In this document: one piece after another, positions 13,346-24,888 of the stretch
How positions within the stretch are numbered: position 1 is the first letter of the stretch
How the letters are laid out: each line of letters starts with the position of its first letter
Position numbers and translations under genes: made by a program
Assembly (NCBI GenBank): GCA_025642065.1
Contig: JAODUP010000166.1
Span: forward strand, 1 to 64,000
DNA length: 64,000 bases
DNA from: Paralvinella palmiformis
Taxonomy: Eukaryota; Annelida; Polychaeta; Terebellida; Alvinellidae
Direction: 5' to 3'
Notes under the pieces: model-generated
The model's database searches: none
Told to the model about the DNA's origin: nothing
What the model saw: the letters and a program-made list of their open reading frames with translations, nothing else

Positions 13346-14251
13346 TAACAATAATTATGATTATTTTATTATCTCATTTCTGATACCTTATTTATGCATA
13401 TCTGTTGTCACATTGTATTGTATTCACAACTAATGACAAATAACTCATAGGATATACTCCTCAGTTCACTGTTAGCCATATACATTTAGAGGTAGGACTG
13501 CATATACTTTTGAACTTTACGGAATGCATCTAGGTTTTGATGTCATGTTTGGTAGCAACATGTTTCTCTTTTAATGTTGTAATAGTAAATGTGTTGATCA
13601 CATCAGCTCGAGAAAACACACGTTGATCAAAAAGGTTTTGCCAAAAATTTAAAAATATAAATATATATATATATAAAATTATATTATATAAAATATATAT
13701 ATATATAATATTAATATAATTTATTATTATTTTTCAATTGCATGTTTTATTTATTTTTATAAAGAAAATTTTCCTTTTTATATTAATGTTTTTAAACGAT
13801 AACATGAGATAAGTGGATAGCGCATAAATAGGTTTTGTTTTATCAAAACAGGACTTTGATAACTGGAACACTTTCTGAACCCTCTGATAGACGTATGTTC
13901 ATAGTCTGTATGTGATATATTGAGAAATAAGTGATAATCGATTCATAAGAAAATATAAATGAGAATTCATGAGAAATAGTTTAATTTCAAACACCTGAAC
14001 AAAGGTAAGTCGCAAAATAGATACAAATAAGAGACACTAATTCTTTATAACTGCTAATTACATTATATAAAAGTTTTTAGCCTAATTTGTCCTACAGATA
14101 ACATACACTTTTCAATAAACAAATTATACCTGAGGATAAAATAGAGTTACATTAATTAAATGTGACTAACGTAACTGACTAGAATGTGAACTATAATCCA
14201 TAATCAAGACGATACTATATACATACAATAATTATTCAACTTTAGGCAAAC
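13346..14251. promoter_or_regulatory. Upstream region of the sulfotransferase-like gene, duplicated
   Basis: 13850-14330 is nearly identical to 21090-21590. The sequence runs from GGACTTTG.TAACTGG through GAGAAATAAGTGATAATCGATTC and AACACCTGAACAAAGGTAAGTCGC to TATTCAACTTTAG|GCAAACATGG. CAAAG|GTAAGT (near 14002) fits a splice donor and TTCAACTTTAG (14245) an acceptor, so a 5'-untranslated exon with an intron of about 0.24 kb just before the start codon is likely. An AT-rich tract lies at 13653-13708. This is inference from splice-site words only. Confidence 0.45.
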
Positions 14252-15577
14252 ATGGAAGTCAACGCGTACCTGGAATTGCTTATTACATTCACATCATGGG
14301 TATTGTTTATGATCATGAACTCTTCCTACAATGTCATTCGGAGACTGTACTGGAGATATACTGGAGTTCATCAACAACTTCTTGCCAGCAAGAGACCAGA
14401 AAATTATAACAGGTCAGCTCACGTTAAGAAAATCGTACTCAGACGAACCATAGTAGGCTATATCAAACATCCAGAAAGTATCTTTCTAACCGTACATGAG
14501 GGATTCATCAATCCTGAACGCGTGCTTCGAGACGATTGCTCACTCTACGCAATAACCCCAACTGAGGCCCTTTTTATACAGGTAAAGAACCGGCCAGATG
14601 AAATATTCTTACACGACTTCCTTTGGATGGGACAGTTCGCTGTCGCTGACAAACTCATCTCCATACCTCTGAATCACTTCAATAAATTAGCAGAAGAGAT
14701 GGAAGATGATGGAGCTAAGATCATCATGCTGCATAACCAGGCGCGTTGTGGTGGATCATTGGTAACAGCACTGTTTAAAGAAACCGGTAGATGCGTCTGT
14801 TTTAACGAACCAACCTGTATTATGACCATATGCAAACATTTATTCGTTGACAATATCTGGCACGGTGCGACAGCACGCCGTATGCTTAGAAACACAATCC
14901 GTATGTTGTGTAAGCCATATGGAGCACTAAGAGAAAAAGTAGTCGCTTATGTGATAAAACCTATATTTCTTAACGTAATCATGATTGAAAAGACACAGGA
15001 AGTGTTTCCCGATGCAATCCAGTTCTTTATATATCGTGATCCAATTGAAGTTACTAAATCAATGCGCCGGATTGGAAATATCATCAAGCCAATGAAGCTG
15101 ATAATATATTTGCCGAATTTTACAAACATCCTTCAGTCGGTAATTGAATTGTTAGGCGAATACAACACCGAGTTCAGATATTGGAACTGTGTTATTCATC
15201 CAGAATTTGAGCTTGGCTACAGAGGTGCCTGTTTCACTGTATATTATTACTTAGAAGCTCTGAAACATGGAATCAACGTTCACGGAGTGCGTTATGAAGA
15301 TCTAGTCACATCTGAGGACAATATCATAAAGAAAATATTCCAGATTTGTCAGTTTCCAGATTCCTTCATGAAGAAGGCAAAAGGTGCAATGGATAAAGAT
15401 TCGCAAGCTAACTCACCAATCAGTCGCGAGAAAGTGCGAGATGCCTTGCAAAATCCAGTTCAATTACCACCGGAATTCTGGAACGTTGCACGTGCCATGT
15501 CGGAAGAATACGGCATACCAGGTCCAAATGTATATCAGGATAAGTCATTTCGTTTACCTAACACATTGGAACCTTAA
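14252..15577 (+). CDS. Sulfotransferase-like type II membrane protein (copy C, intact)
   Basis: A single open frame of 441 codons. The start ATGG is directly preceded by an acceptor-like TTTAG|GCAAAC, and the same start is shared by two other copies. Residues about 5-26 form one hydrophobic segment followed by Arg/Tyr, fitting a signal anchor of a Golgi-type enzyme. Residues 158-171 (HNQARCGGSLV) with NEP at 185-187 resemble the 5'-phosphosulfate-binding loop of PAPS-dependent sulfotransferases. Residues 259-271 (FIYRDPIEVTKSM) resemble the 3'-phosphate-binding motif, with Arg262 and Ser270. VRYEDLV at 346-352 fits a conserved sulfotransferase segment. Proposed role: transfer of sulfate from PAPS to an unknown acceptor in the secretory pathway. 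The loop has Cys-Gly-Gly where the family often has Ser-Gly-Thr. A nucleotide-binding relative with another reaction cannot be excluded. AATAAA occurs 165 bp past the stop. Confidence 0.8.
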   Translation: MEVNAYLELLITFTSWVLFMIMNSSYNVIRRLYWRYTGVHQQLLASKRPENYNRSAHVKKIVLRRTIVGYIKHPESIFLTVHEGFINPERVLRDDCSLYAITPTEALFIQVKNRPDEIFLHDFLWMGQFAVADKLISIPLNHFNKLAEEMEDDGAKIIMLHNQARCGGSLVTALFKETGRCVCFNEPTCIMTICKHLFVDNIWHGATARRMLRNTIRMLCKPYGALREKVVAYVIKPIFLNVIMIEKTQEVFPDAIQFFIYRDPIEVTKSMRRIGNIIKPMKLIIYLPNFTNILQSVIELLGEYNTEFRYWNCVIHPEFELGYRGACFTVYYYLEALKHGINVHGVRYEDLVTSEDNIIKKIFQICQFPDSFMKKAKGAMDKDSQANSPISREKVRDALQNPVQLPPEFWNVARAMSEEYGIPGPNVYQDKSFRLPNTLEP

Positions 15578-15741
15578 AACAAGTTAATTTTGTGAAGCTT
15601 TTTCTTTACTTTGTTTCTTAATATATTAATCGTTTGTAATATTTGTTCATTAGCCGATTTAAGCATCACCTCTTGGCATATTAATATCGTCTTTGAAATG
15701 GACATAATCCGTATTAATTATAATCTAACTGCAAAACAGTA

Positions 15742-15747
15742 AATAAA
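15742..15747 (+). terminator. Likely poly(A) signal of copy C
   Basis: First AATAAA downstream of the stop at 15577, in AT-rich DNA. Position is plausible but untested. Confidence 0.4.
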
Positions 15748-15826
15748 TCTTTTGCAATACATTTATTGAATTCACTCGCTACATGTCAGTGAGAGATATT
15801 GTACCTGTGTGTGTGTGTGGGGGGTG

Positions 15827-16220
15827 TTTTTAGGGTACATAGTAAGAGGCAACAGGCACAGAGCATCAACATATCTAAACATCCTTCGAAACCTACCTCC
15901 ATAAACCTAAATACAACTATACATACATTAATCTAAAAATAAAATGTTCCATACCTCCACATATTGATAAATGTGTGCGTATACCTGCTGGTTGGGGTTT
16001 TGTGTGGGGTAATTGTTTTCTGGGAAAAATTACCCCACGGAAGGGCTCTCGGTTGTTTAAAAAAGCAACAAAAAACATACCATTTGATACCACAGCTCGC
16101 AACAAACAACACGTGCGTGTGGTTCAATGGTGACTTGCTACATACATATCATAAACTATTTTGACACCACAGTTTACATTCAACAGTAATTTTCTGTGGT
16201 CCAAAAGAAACCTGTATGTA
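15827..16220 (+). repeat. Dispersed repeat R2, copy 1
   Basis: Begins just after a GT-rich stretch with TTTTAGGGTACATAG and contains AACATATCTAAACATCC, ACCATTTGATACCACAGCTCGCA and AGTTTACATTCAACAGTAATTTTC. The same words in the same order recur at 22328-22585, 23085-23480 and 48478-48775, all in the same direction. No coding potential; likely a non-autonomous mobile element. Confidence 0.7.
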
Positions 16221-16815
16221 CCACCTTCTTTCCTCTCCTCCTGTTCCACAGATGATCCTGAATAGATTTGGTAATTAAATTGTAAATTAAGAATATCTCC
16301 TTTGAGCAACAATGGATTGAAATGAAGGGTTTATTATTTACTACGTACTGACAACATGCAGGAAGTAAAGAATTCTCCTCAGATACAAGCATTCATAATT
16401 TAACAGAACTTTTCCTCTTATAAACAAATACAAAATTACTCACCTGTGACATAATCGTGGTAGGTTTTATGGTATCCTAGTTTCCTTTTACAGGGTAGTT
16501 GTTCTTTCTCATCAGTTGTCAAAGGATGTTTCTACAGTTGTTGTTTCATTATGAGATCATAGATGTATACTTTTTCTCTCTACTACTGTAGTCTATAATC
16601 ATAATCGTAAATGTAATTAATAACCAAGAATAGTTTTATTATATTAGCTTGTAGCGATTAAAAAAGGATGACTAGACAATAGCAAAGGAATATTTGTGTT
16701 TTTTTCGCAGTTTGAATTGTTAGATCTAGATTCTAGATCTACAAGGAGCAGCTTTAAATATTTGTTTTGTCCTTTGATTAGAGGTTTTATTGAGGCAATT
16801 TTCCGATACACACAT

Positions 16816-16882
<67 letters not shown>

Positions 16883-17139
16883 CTTAATTACCACCTTAAT
16901 ATCGTTAACATATGTTTAATATAACCGTTTATCATGGATTTGTCAGAGAGGTTCGATGAAACCGCTAAATTAAAAACAACAACAAACATGGAGAAAATGG
17001 CGTCACTTCCTGGCATCAATGCATCATGGGAAATATTTAGTTTTTGCACGACCATGATGATAATCATAACGTGAAGTTGCTAAGCGCACACGTAGTATTT
17101 ACGTAAAATGTACGTGTTGAAAATGACCAAAAGCTGTGA
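16221..17139. other. Intergenic sequence, no gene seen
   Basis: AT-rich, with a (CA)n(TA)n microsatellite at 16810-16879. Short open frames at 16124-16392 (-) have no recognisable content. Confidence 0.4.
16810..16879. repeat. (CA)n-(TA)n microsatellite
   Basis: CA repeat of about 25 bp followed by a TA repeat of about 45 bp. Confidence 0.95.
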
Positions 17140-17965
<826 letters not shown>

Positions 17966-18355
17966 GACTATGTAGGTAAGAATAGTTTAAAAGTAGAAAT
18001 CAGATAATCTCGTCATACTGTTTGAGTGTTTACATAAATTACCATTTTATATCTAGGTTAGTATGGCACATAAACAAAATAGATAATATCAATATAAAAC
18101 AGATGCTAGTTACGTCGTTATTGTCTATACTATAAATAATATTTAAAAACAAATATAACATCCCAATGATAAATAATAATCTTTTAAGATGTAGTGCTTC
18201 AGATTATCTTCAGTTCAAGAGAAGTACAAGCATAAAGATAAATTTAAGTCTAGAGCTGAAATATTATATTGAATTACAAATATAAAAAGGGATCGAATAA
18301 AATATGCAAATTAACCTTATTGCTACATGTACTTCTAATGACAAAATAACTTATT

Positions 18356-19246
18356 TCATGGTTCTAGGCTGTTGGACAAGCGAAATGATTTATCCTGATC
18401 GACATCTAGACCAGGTATCCCGTACTCTTCATACATGGCACGTGCAACATCCTTGAATTCTGATGATAGTTCAAGTGGATTTTCCAAAGCACCTCTCACT
18501 TTCTCTCGACTGATTGGTGAGTTGGCTTGCGAATCTTTCTCAATCGCAACTTTTGCCTTTTCCATGAAGAAATCTGGAAACTGGCTGATCTCGAATTCTT
18601 TTTAATGATATTGTCCGCTTAGGTTATTAGATCTTCATAACGCATTCCGTAAACATTGATGATTTCATGTTTTACATTTGGTAACTTGAATTGAACCTCG
18701 ATATATGAAGAACTGAATTGCTTCAGGAAATACTTCTTGCGCTATTTCGACAATCATTAGATAACAAATATAGGTTTAAAGATGTAAGCAACTATCTGTT
18801 TTACCAAAACACCATATTACTTACACAGCATACGGATTGTGTTTGTAAACATACCACACACTGTCGCGCCGTGCCAGGTATGGTCAACACACATATGTCT
18901 ACAGATGGTAGATATACATGTTGGTTCATTAAAAGAGACACATATACCAGATTCTTTAAACCGTGCTGTTACCATTCTTCCCCCACAACGACTCTGGTTA
19001 TGGAGGAAGATGATCTTGGCTCCTTCATGTTGCATTTCTTCTGTTAATTTATTGAATTGATTCAGAGGTATGGAGAAACGTTTGTCAGCGACAGAGAACT
19101 CTCCCATCAAAAGGAAGTTGTGTAAGAATATTTCATCTGATAAAAATGGCATCAGTTGGAATTATGGCGTAGAGTGAACAATCGTCTTGAAATACGGGTT
19201 CTGGATTGACAAATCCCTCGTATACGATTATAAAGGTACTTTCTGG

Positions 19247-19307
<61 letters not shown>

Positions 19308-19405
19308 TTTTTCTCTTATAAATGTTCAATCACTTTTTTTGAACGCCAGTATATCTCCAGTACAGTTTCCGAATAGTATTGTATAAATAGTTGAGGATCA
19401 TAAAC
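18356..19405 (-). pseudogene. Sulfotransferase-like pseudogene (copy D)
   Basis: Minus-strand copy. From the N-terminal side: traces of YNVIRRLYWRYTGVH near 19330-19390, a TA tract at 19249-19306, FVNPEP..QDDCSLYAI, then an open stretch with DEIFLHNFLLMGEFSVADK, HNQSRCGGRMV and FNEPTCISTICRHMCVD. Residues matching about 222-345 are deleted and frameshifted near 18600-18800. The C-terminal 69 codons are open, with DSQANSPISREKV and ending SNSLEP. The missing middle includes the 3'-phosphate-binding motif, so it is not functional. Confidence 0.85.
19249..19306. repeat. (TA)n microsatellite inside pseudogene
   Basis: About 58 bp of TA that starts at the codons for the ..YPES.. segment of the family. 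Confidence 0.95.
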
Positions 19406-19585
19406 AATGTTCAAGATGTGAATATAACTGTAATGTGAATGTATTGCTACCTACCCTTGTTCAGGTGTTTGATAAAAGATTTACTTATGTGCTATCCACT
19501 TATCTCATGTCATTGTGCAAACATACATTAATGATAACAAGAACATTTACATGATAAGAGAATCAAATAAATCATGCAATTGATA

Positions 19586-19593
19586 TAATAATA

Positions 19594-19645
<52 letters not shown>

Positions 19646-19724
19646 TATAATAATAATCAGATTGATCCACTGTGCAATAATTCCAGTAAATGGCCGTAAA
19701 ACATTAATCATATATATATATATT

Positions 19725-19788
<64 letters not shown>
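19586..19788. repeat. (ATA)n and (TA)n microsatellites
   Basis: A trinucleotide ATA/TAA tract of about 57 bp, then SINE residue, then about 78 bp of TA. Confidence 0.9.
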
Positions 19789-19792
<4 letters not shown>

Positions 19793-20383
19793 GACAACTT
19801 CAACAGTAGTAATGATAGTTAAGACTTTACACCTTTTCATGTTCAAAGGTATTTAGACGTACAATTATATCACTTTGTATTAAAAATAAGTATTCTCATA
19901 CATCTATTTTGCAAGTAATTGTGTTTACATATAAAACGACTATAAAAAGAACGCACATTGGTTTCCGTACTAATGTATGTACATTGTTTTAATGACTTCT
20001 TCACTCATGTCCGTACTGGATAACACTCATGTGAAGAGGGAAGGGTTTGAATTTAATAATTATCCAAGCAATATGGCAAATCATGATAAGCCATAACAGT
20101 GTTAGATAGCAACATTACAAAACGTAACTTACCAAATGGTCTGCAGGAAGTAAATTGTATTGGTATTTATAATTCTGTGTGGTTTTTACAATAGCAGTAC
20201 AACCTCTATTAACTGAATTATAAGTAATCTAGTTAAAAGATTTATGTATTCTTCAATAAAAATGTTTGATGCAGCCTCAGTAGCAACAGTATCATCATTC
20301 GTATTTGGAATAATAATATTCGTATCATTAACTTGATGAATTTCTTTCCCGCAATTTCCTGAATCATTAAATATATTGATTCA

Positions 20384-20387
<4 letters not shown>

Positions 20388-20439
<52 letters not shown>
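20388..20439. repeat. (TA)n microsatellite
   Basis: About 52 bp of nearly perfect TA. Confidence 0.95.
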
Positions 20440-20443
<4 letters not shown>

Positions 20444-21506
20444 TTTCATCAAACCATTTTGATCACCCTGTGTTATCTCGAGCTAATGTGATCAATATAT
20501 TTACAATCACAACATTAATATGAGAAACAGGTTGCTACCAAACATGACACCAAAGCATTCCGTAAAGTTCAAAAGTATATACTGATGTAGGAAATGCAAG
20601 TATTAACCTCAAATAATTTTAGCCAATTTGGATTAAATGTCAAAAGATAGTAAATGTTATAAAAATATTAATCTCGATGCTCTTCTTGCTCATATCTTTG
20701 AAAATGAGTAAATCACTTTTATAAATAAAAAAGATTAATCTACAGAGCCGCTAATGTCACTTAAAAGTTAAATAAAGTTATATACTTGTTACCTGTATAA
20801 TAAATAAAGCCCCAATGTCTCTCGACACTAAAGGGACGTTCAAAAGTTGTATATTATATTCGTTATCTTTACATTAATATCAAAGTGCGAGTATTAAGTG
20901 GTAATAAAAAGAATGTCATTGGTAGAGTGCCATTTTACAATGCATTAGTAGTCTAGTGGCAAACGAACGTCATAAACTTTTTATTACCGTATATGCATAA
21001 CTCTTCCACTTCTAAATAAAGAAAATATTTTGGTCCATGGTCTTTACTTGAGACGTTTTCGGCAAAACGATCCATTAAAGTGAACGTTGATCGGTTACGA
21101 AAACAGGACTTTGGTGACTGGTACACTTTCTGAACCCCCTAATAGACGTATTTTCATAGCCTTTATGTGATATATTGAGAAATAAGTGATAATCGATTCA
21201 TAAGAAAATATAAATGATAATTGATGAGAAATAGTTTAATTTCAAACACCTGAACAAAGGTAAGTCGCAATATAAATACAAATAAGAGACACTAATTCTT
21301 TATAACTGCTAATTCCATTATATAAATATTTGTAGACTAATTTGTCCTACAGATAACATACACTTTTAAGTAAACAAATTATACCTGAGGATAAAATAGA
21401 GTTACATTAATTAAATGTGACTAACGTAACTGACTAGAATGTGAACTATAATCCATAATCAAGACGATACTATATACATACAATAATTATTCAACTTTAG
21501 GCAAAC

Positions 21507-22115
21507 ATGGAAGTCAACGCGTACCTGGAATTGCTTATTACATTCACATCATGGATATTGTTTATGACCATGAACTCTTCCTACAATGTCACTAAATCAA
21601 TGCGCCGGATTGGAAATATCATCAAGTCAATGAAGCTGATAATGTATTTGCCCAATTTTACAAACATCCTTCAGTCGGTAATTGAATGATTAGGCGAATA
21701 CAACACAGAGTTCAGAAGTTGGAACTGTGTTATTCATCCAGAGTTTGAGCTTGGCTACAGAGGCGCCTGTTTTACTGCATATTATTACTTAGAAGCTCTG
21801 AAACATGGAATCAACGTTCATTGAGTGCTTTATGAAGATCTAGTCACCTACGAGGACAATATCATAAAGAAAATATTCCAGGTCTGTCAGCTTCAAGATT
21901 TCTTCATGAAGAAGGCAAAAGGTGCGATGGAAAAAGATTAGCAAGGTAACTAATCAATCAGTCGAGAGAAAGTAAGAGATGCTTCAAAAAATTCGATTGA
22001 ACTACCACCAGAATTCATGGATGCTGCTCGTACCATATCGGAAGAGTACGGCATACTTGGTCCAGATGTCTATCAGGATAAATCTTTTCGTTTACCTAAC
22101 ACATTGGAACCATAA
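21507..22115 (+). pseudogene. Sulfotransferase-like pseudogene with large internal deletion (copy E)
   Basis: Its first 28 codons are almost identical to those of the intact gene at 14252, up to NSSYNV. The sequence then jumps directly to TKSMRRIG, removing about 240 codons. The lost part contains the 5'-phosphosulfate-binding loop. Stops follow in VIE*LGEYN, VH*VLYED and KD*QG, and the frame slips before the end, although the family ending LPNTLEP is still readable. The 5' flank is copied from the intact gene, so this is a recent duplicate that lost its middle. Confidence 0.9.
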
Positions 22116-22260
22116 AACAACTAAATTTTTCTATAGGAGCGGTGTTTTTCTCTACTTTGTTTTTTTAATATATTAATCATTTATTATATTTGTTTACTAG
22201 CCGAATTCACCCGATAGTATCAATGAGAGATATTCCATGTCTGTGCGTGTATGCACTCGC

Positions 22261-22262
<2 letters not shown>

Positions 22263-22318
<56 letters not shown>
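22263..22318. repeat. (GT)n microsatellite
   Basis: About 55 bp of perfect GT, directly before an R2 repeat, as for R2 copies at 15.8 and 48.5 kb. Confidence 0.95.
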
Positions 22319-22319
<1 letters not shown>

Positions 22320-22327
22320 GTTTGTGT

Positions 22328-22585
22328 GTGTGTATGTGATCAGCCTGTGGGGCCCAGCTAATTTGCTTTTCTCACACGACAAATATGTCACGCCCACAAG
22401 AAAGCGGCTACATGCATGATACGTACAAAGGCGGAAGCACGTAAAACATACAATTTGACACCACAGCTCACAATAAACAGCACGTGCTTGTTATTCAATA
22501 GCAAGTTACTACATGCAAAGGATAACTACTTTGCACCACAGTTTACATTCAACAGTAATTTTCTGGGGGCCAAAAGAAACATATA
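22328..22585 (+). repeat. Dispersed repeat R2, copy 2
   Basis: Shares GCCTGTGGGGCCCAG.TAATTTGCTTTTC with copy 3, then ACACCACAGCTC and TTTACATTCAACAGTAATTTTC as in the other copies. The first part is shorter than in copy 1. Confidence 0.65.
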
Positions 22586-23084
22586 TATATATGCTGACCT
22601 TTATTTATTGTGGGTTCGAATAACTAAACAAATCGTACCTATATGAACCGTATCGATTGACGTCCGACTGGTCTGGCGTCGAAGTTGTTCTCTAACCTGA
22701 GTGAAAAGTTAAGCCTTTTATAGGCCCTCGGCGTGTTAATATTAAACACGTCGGAATTATAATAGCTATGAATTCAACAATTTTCCTGTATCAGTGTAAC
22801 CTAATTACTCATAATATGGGGAGGAAAATCTGTAAGCAGCTTAATACCCATGAAGATGCCTGCCAGGGTAACAAGCGACTCCAGAAGTATAAATCCACCA
22901 AACATTTTTGTATGAATTAATAGGTCGATTATCCAGACCATATAAGAGGATAACAAAACAGATTCTACATTATACATATCTAAGCTAATAGAGTAAAACA
23001 TGTTGTAATAAGGACATAACTTTCCTACATTGGTGTAGTAGGGAATGTGGATCGAAGTAGGTCTGATGTCTGGCACGGGCAATG

Positions 23085-23480
23085 TGTGCTTTAGGATACA
23101 TATATAGTGGTACTGGCTCAGAACACCAACATCTCTAAACATCCTTTGAGCGCTCTACCTCCATAAATATAAATAACACTAGACGTACATCAATCTAAAT
23201 ATAAAATGCTCTACACTTCACATATCTAAACATACGTATACCTGTCTGGGCTACTCATTAGCCTGTGGGGCCCAGTTAATTTGCTTTTCGTACGCAACAC
23301 ACAATATTTCACGCCCCCAGGAAGCCCCTACATGCAGGCTACGTACAAAAGCGGAAGCACGTACAAAAACGTACCATTTGACACCACAGCTCGAATCACT
23401 GCATGCATAAGATAACTACTTTGACACCACAGTTTACATTCAACAGTAATTTTCTATGGTCCAAAAGAAATCTATATATA
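23085..23480 (+). repeat. Dispersed repeat R2, copy 3
   Basis: Starts CTTTAGGATACATATATAG and has CATCTCTAAACATCCTTTGAG, the GGGGCCCAGTTAATTTGC word, GCGGAAGCACGTACAAAAA and the common end with AACAGTAATTTTCTATGGTCC. Tandem with copy 2 at a distance of 0.5 kb. Confidence 0.65.
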
Positions 23481-23911
23481 GAACATTTCGACACCACAAA
23501 TGCTAACTTCAGCTTCATTCTGCGAGCAGTGTGTGTGTTTGTTTGTTTGTTTGTTTGTTTGTGTGTCTGACTGGCTGATTGTTTGGTTGGCAGGCTGGAT
23601 GTCCAGTGGTGCAGAACGACGGTGTGTTGAAGCTGATGCGGGTGACTTTGACGGTTAATTGGCGCTGACCTCTAAGACAGGGGAACCTGTGCCGAACGAT
23701 GTGCTTGGTACTTAACTAGCTCCAATGTGCGATGATGTTCTGCATTAATGTGTAGAGATGTTAAATGATGCTTGATAACATTGACTTCACCTGTGATGCT
23801 ATCTACCTACAATTTACGGTTTAGCAGCAATTTGCTGTATTCTGTATTTGTGCGTACGGGGGGGGGGTTGTAATTTAAGAGCCGAGCTGACTCACGCAAT
23901 CACTAGATACT
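23481..23911. other. No gene seen
   Basis: Contains a (GTTT)n stretch near 23538-23561 and a G-run near 23860. No coding signal. Confidence 0.4.
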
Positions 23912-24080
23912 ATATAATAATGCATGTTTATATAGCGCCAGAACCAGGTAATCCTGTTCTGAGGCGCTGTACAGTATTATTATCCCTGACTCAGACCTGT
24001 TTCCACCCAGCACACATCTCAACTCCAAATGGAGCATACAACGCATGCAGCCATTATAGGCGCAAAACGTAACTCAAACA
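23912..24080 (-). mobile_element. 3' end of an L2-like LINE
   Basis: On the minus strand the sequence has GCGCCTCAGAACAGG and TTCTGGCGCTATATAAA, an inverted pair that ends in the usual AT-rich tail. It resembles the 3' hairpins of the LINEs ending at 4.9 and 59.28 kb. Only the tail part can be seen. Confidence 0.5.
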
Positions 24081-24888
24081 CATAGCCATCGCGTCCTGTC
24101 AGGCGTTCATTTTTATGGATGAGTGAACCAGTCGCCACATGACAACATTGCAGTTCCCTATCATTGTAGATACCCGGCTACCTGAGATCCAACAGAAGTA
24201 ATTATCATCTGAAAAGTTAAAACTATATATCAAACTCTGTGTCTAGTTGAAGCTAGCCATAGATACTACTGACCTAATTGTAGTGGTTGTAAACGATAAA
24301 TTAAGTTTGTAACAATGTAAGTTCTTTCTTTCCTATGCAGATGTAGAGCGATGAAGAGACATGATGTTTCGAAGTTCTAAATATGGTTGGATTTAGCTAT
24401 TTATTCTAATCATATTAGAGAAATTGGTTTGGATAATCTTCAGGAAAGATCCATACTTCTATCGAGCCAAAAACGGGTAAGAGAAATGTCGTCTTGGATC
24501 GATATTTTAATCTCTACTTGTAACATAAATATTTCATTTTTAAATCGTTTACTCACCACAACTTTGTGGCATTTCACTTGTTTTTTACGGTAACATACTT
24601 AATCATAAATGGTCAAAGAGTGTAAGAAGACGGCATCGTTTTGAAATTTATCATAAAGCAGCATAAAAAGGAATAAAGGAAACCTTGACATAACTGAATC
24701 AGGCAAGCACGGGTAAATATAAATAATAAAATACAATGTAGATGCGAGTTTGCATATAAAAATGATTTCTTATTAAGTAATTTGTAAAACAACAATTTTC
24801 TTTCATTGCAATAATGAAGAAAACAAATATCTTGATCACATTATGGGACAGATTCCACTGACAAGAATGATTCTACTTGCAGGAAAAA
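24081..24888. promoter_or_regulatory. Upstream region of the second intact sulfotransferase-like gene
   Basis: No gene. GATTCTACTTGCAG|GAAAAAATGG directly before the start codon fits a splice acceptor, so a 5'-untranslated exon further upstream is likely, as for the gene at 14252. The rest of this flank is not similar to that of the other copies. Confidence 0.4.

Larger units (their letters stand above)
19406..21506. other. Intergenic sequence built of duplicated flanks
   Basis: No gene. It joins three duplicated pieces: 19430-19680 (like 6130-6350), 20060-21090 (like 6560-7560) and 21090-21506 (like 13850-14251). Microsatellites: (TAA/ATA)n at 19586-19642, TA at 19711-19788 and TA at 20388-20439. 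A SINE 3' end, GGCCGTAAAACATTAATCAT, lies at 19691. The last part has the same donor-like and acceptor-like words as the 5' flank of the intact gene at 14252. Confidence 0.6.

Noticed and set aside
22801..23142. 113-codon minus-strand frame with hydrophobic stretches
   Set aside because: Overlaps the start of repeat R2, has no recognisable motif and no splice-site support.
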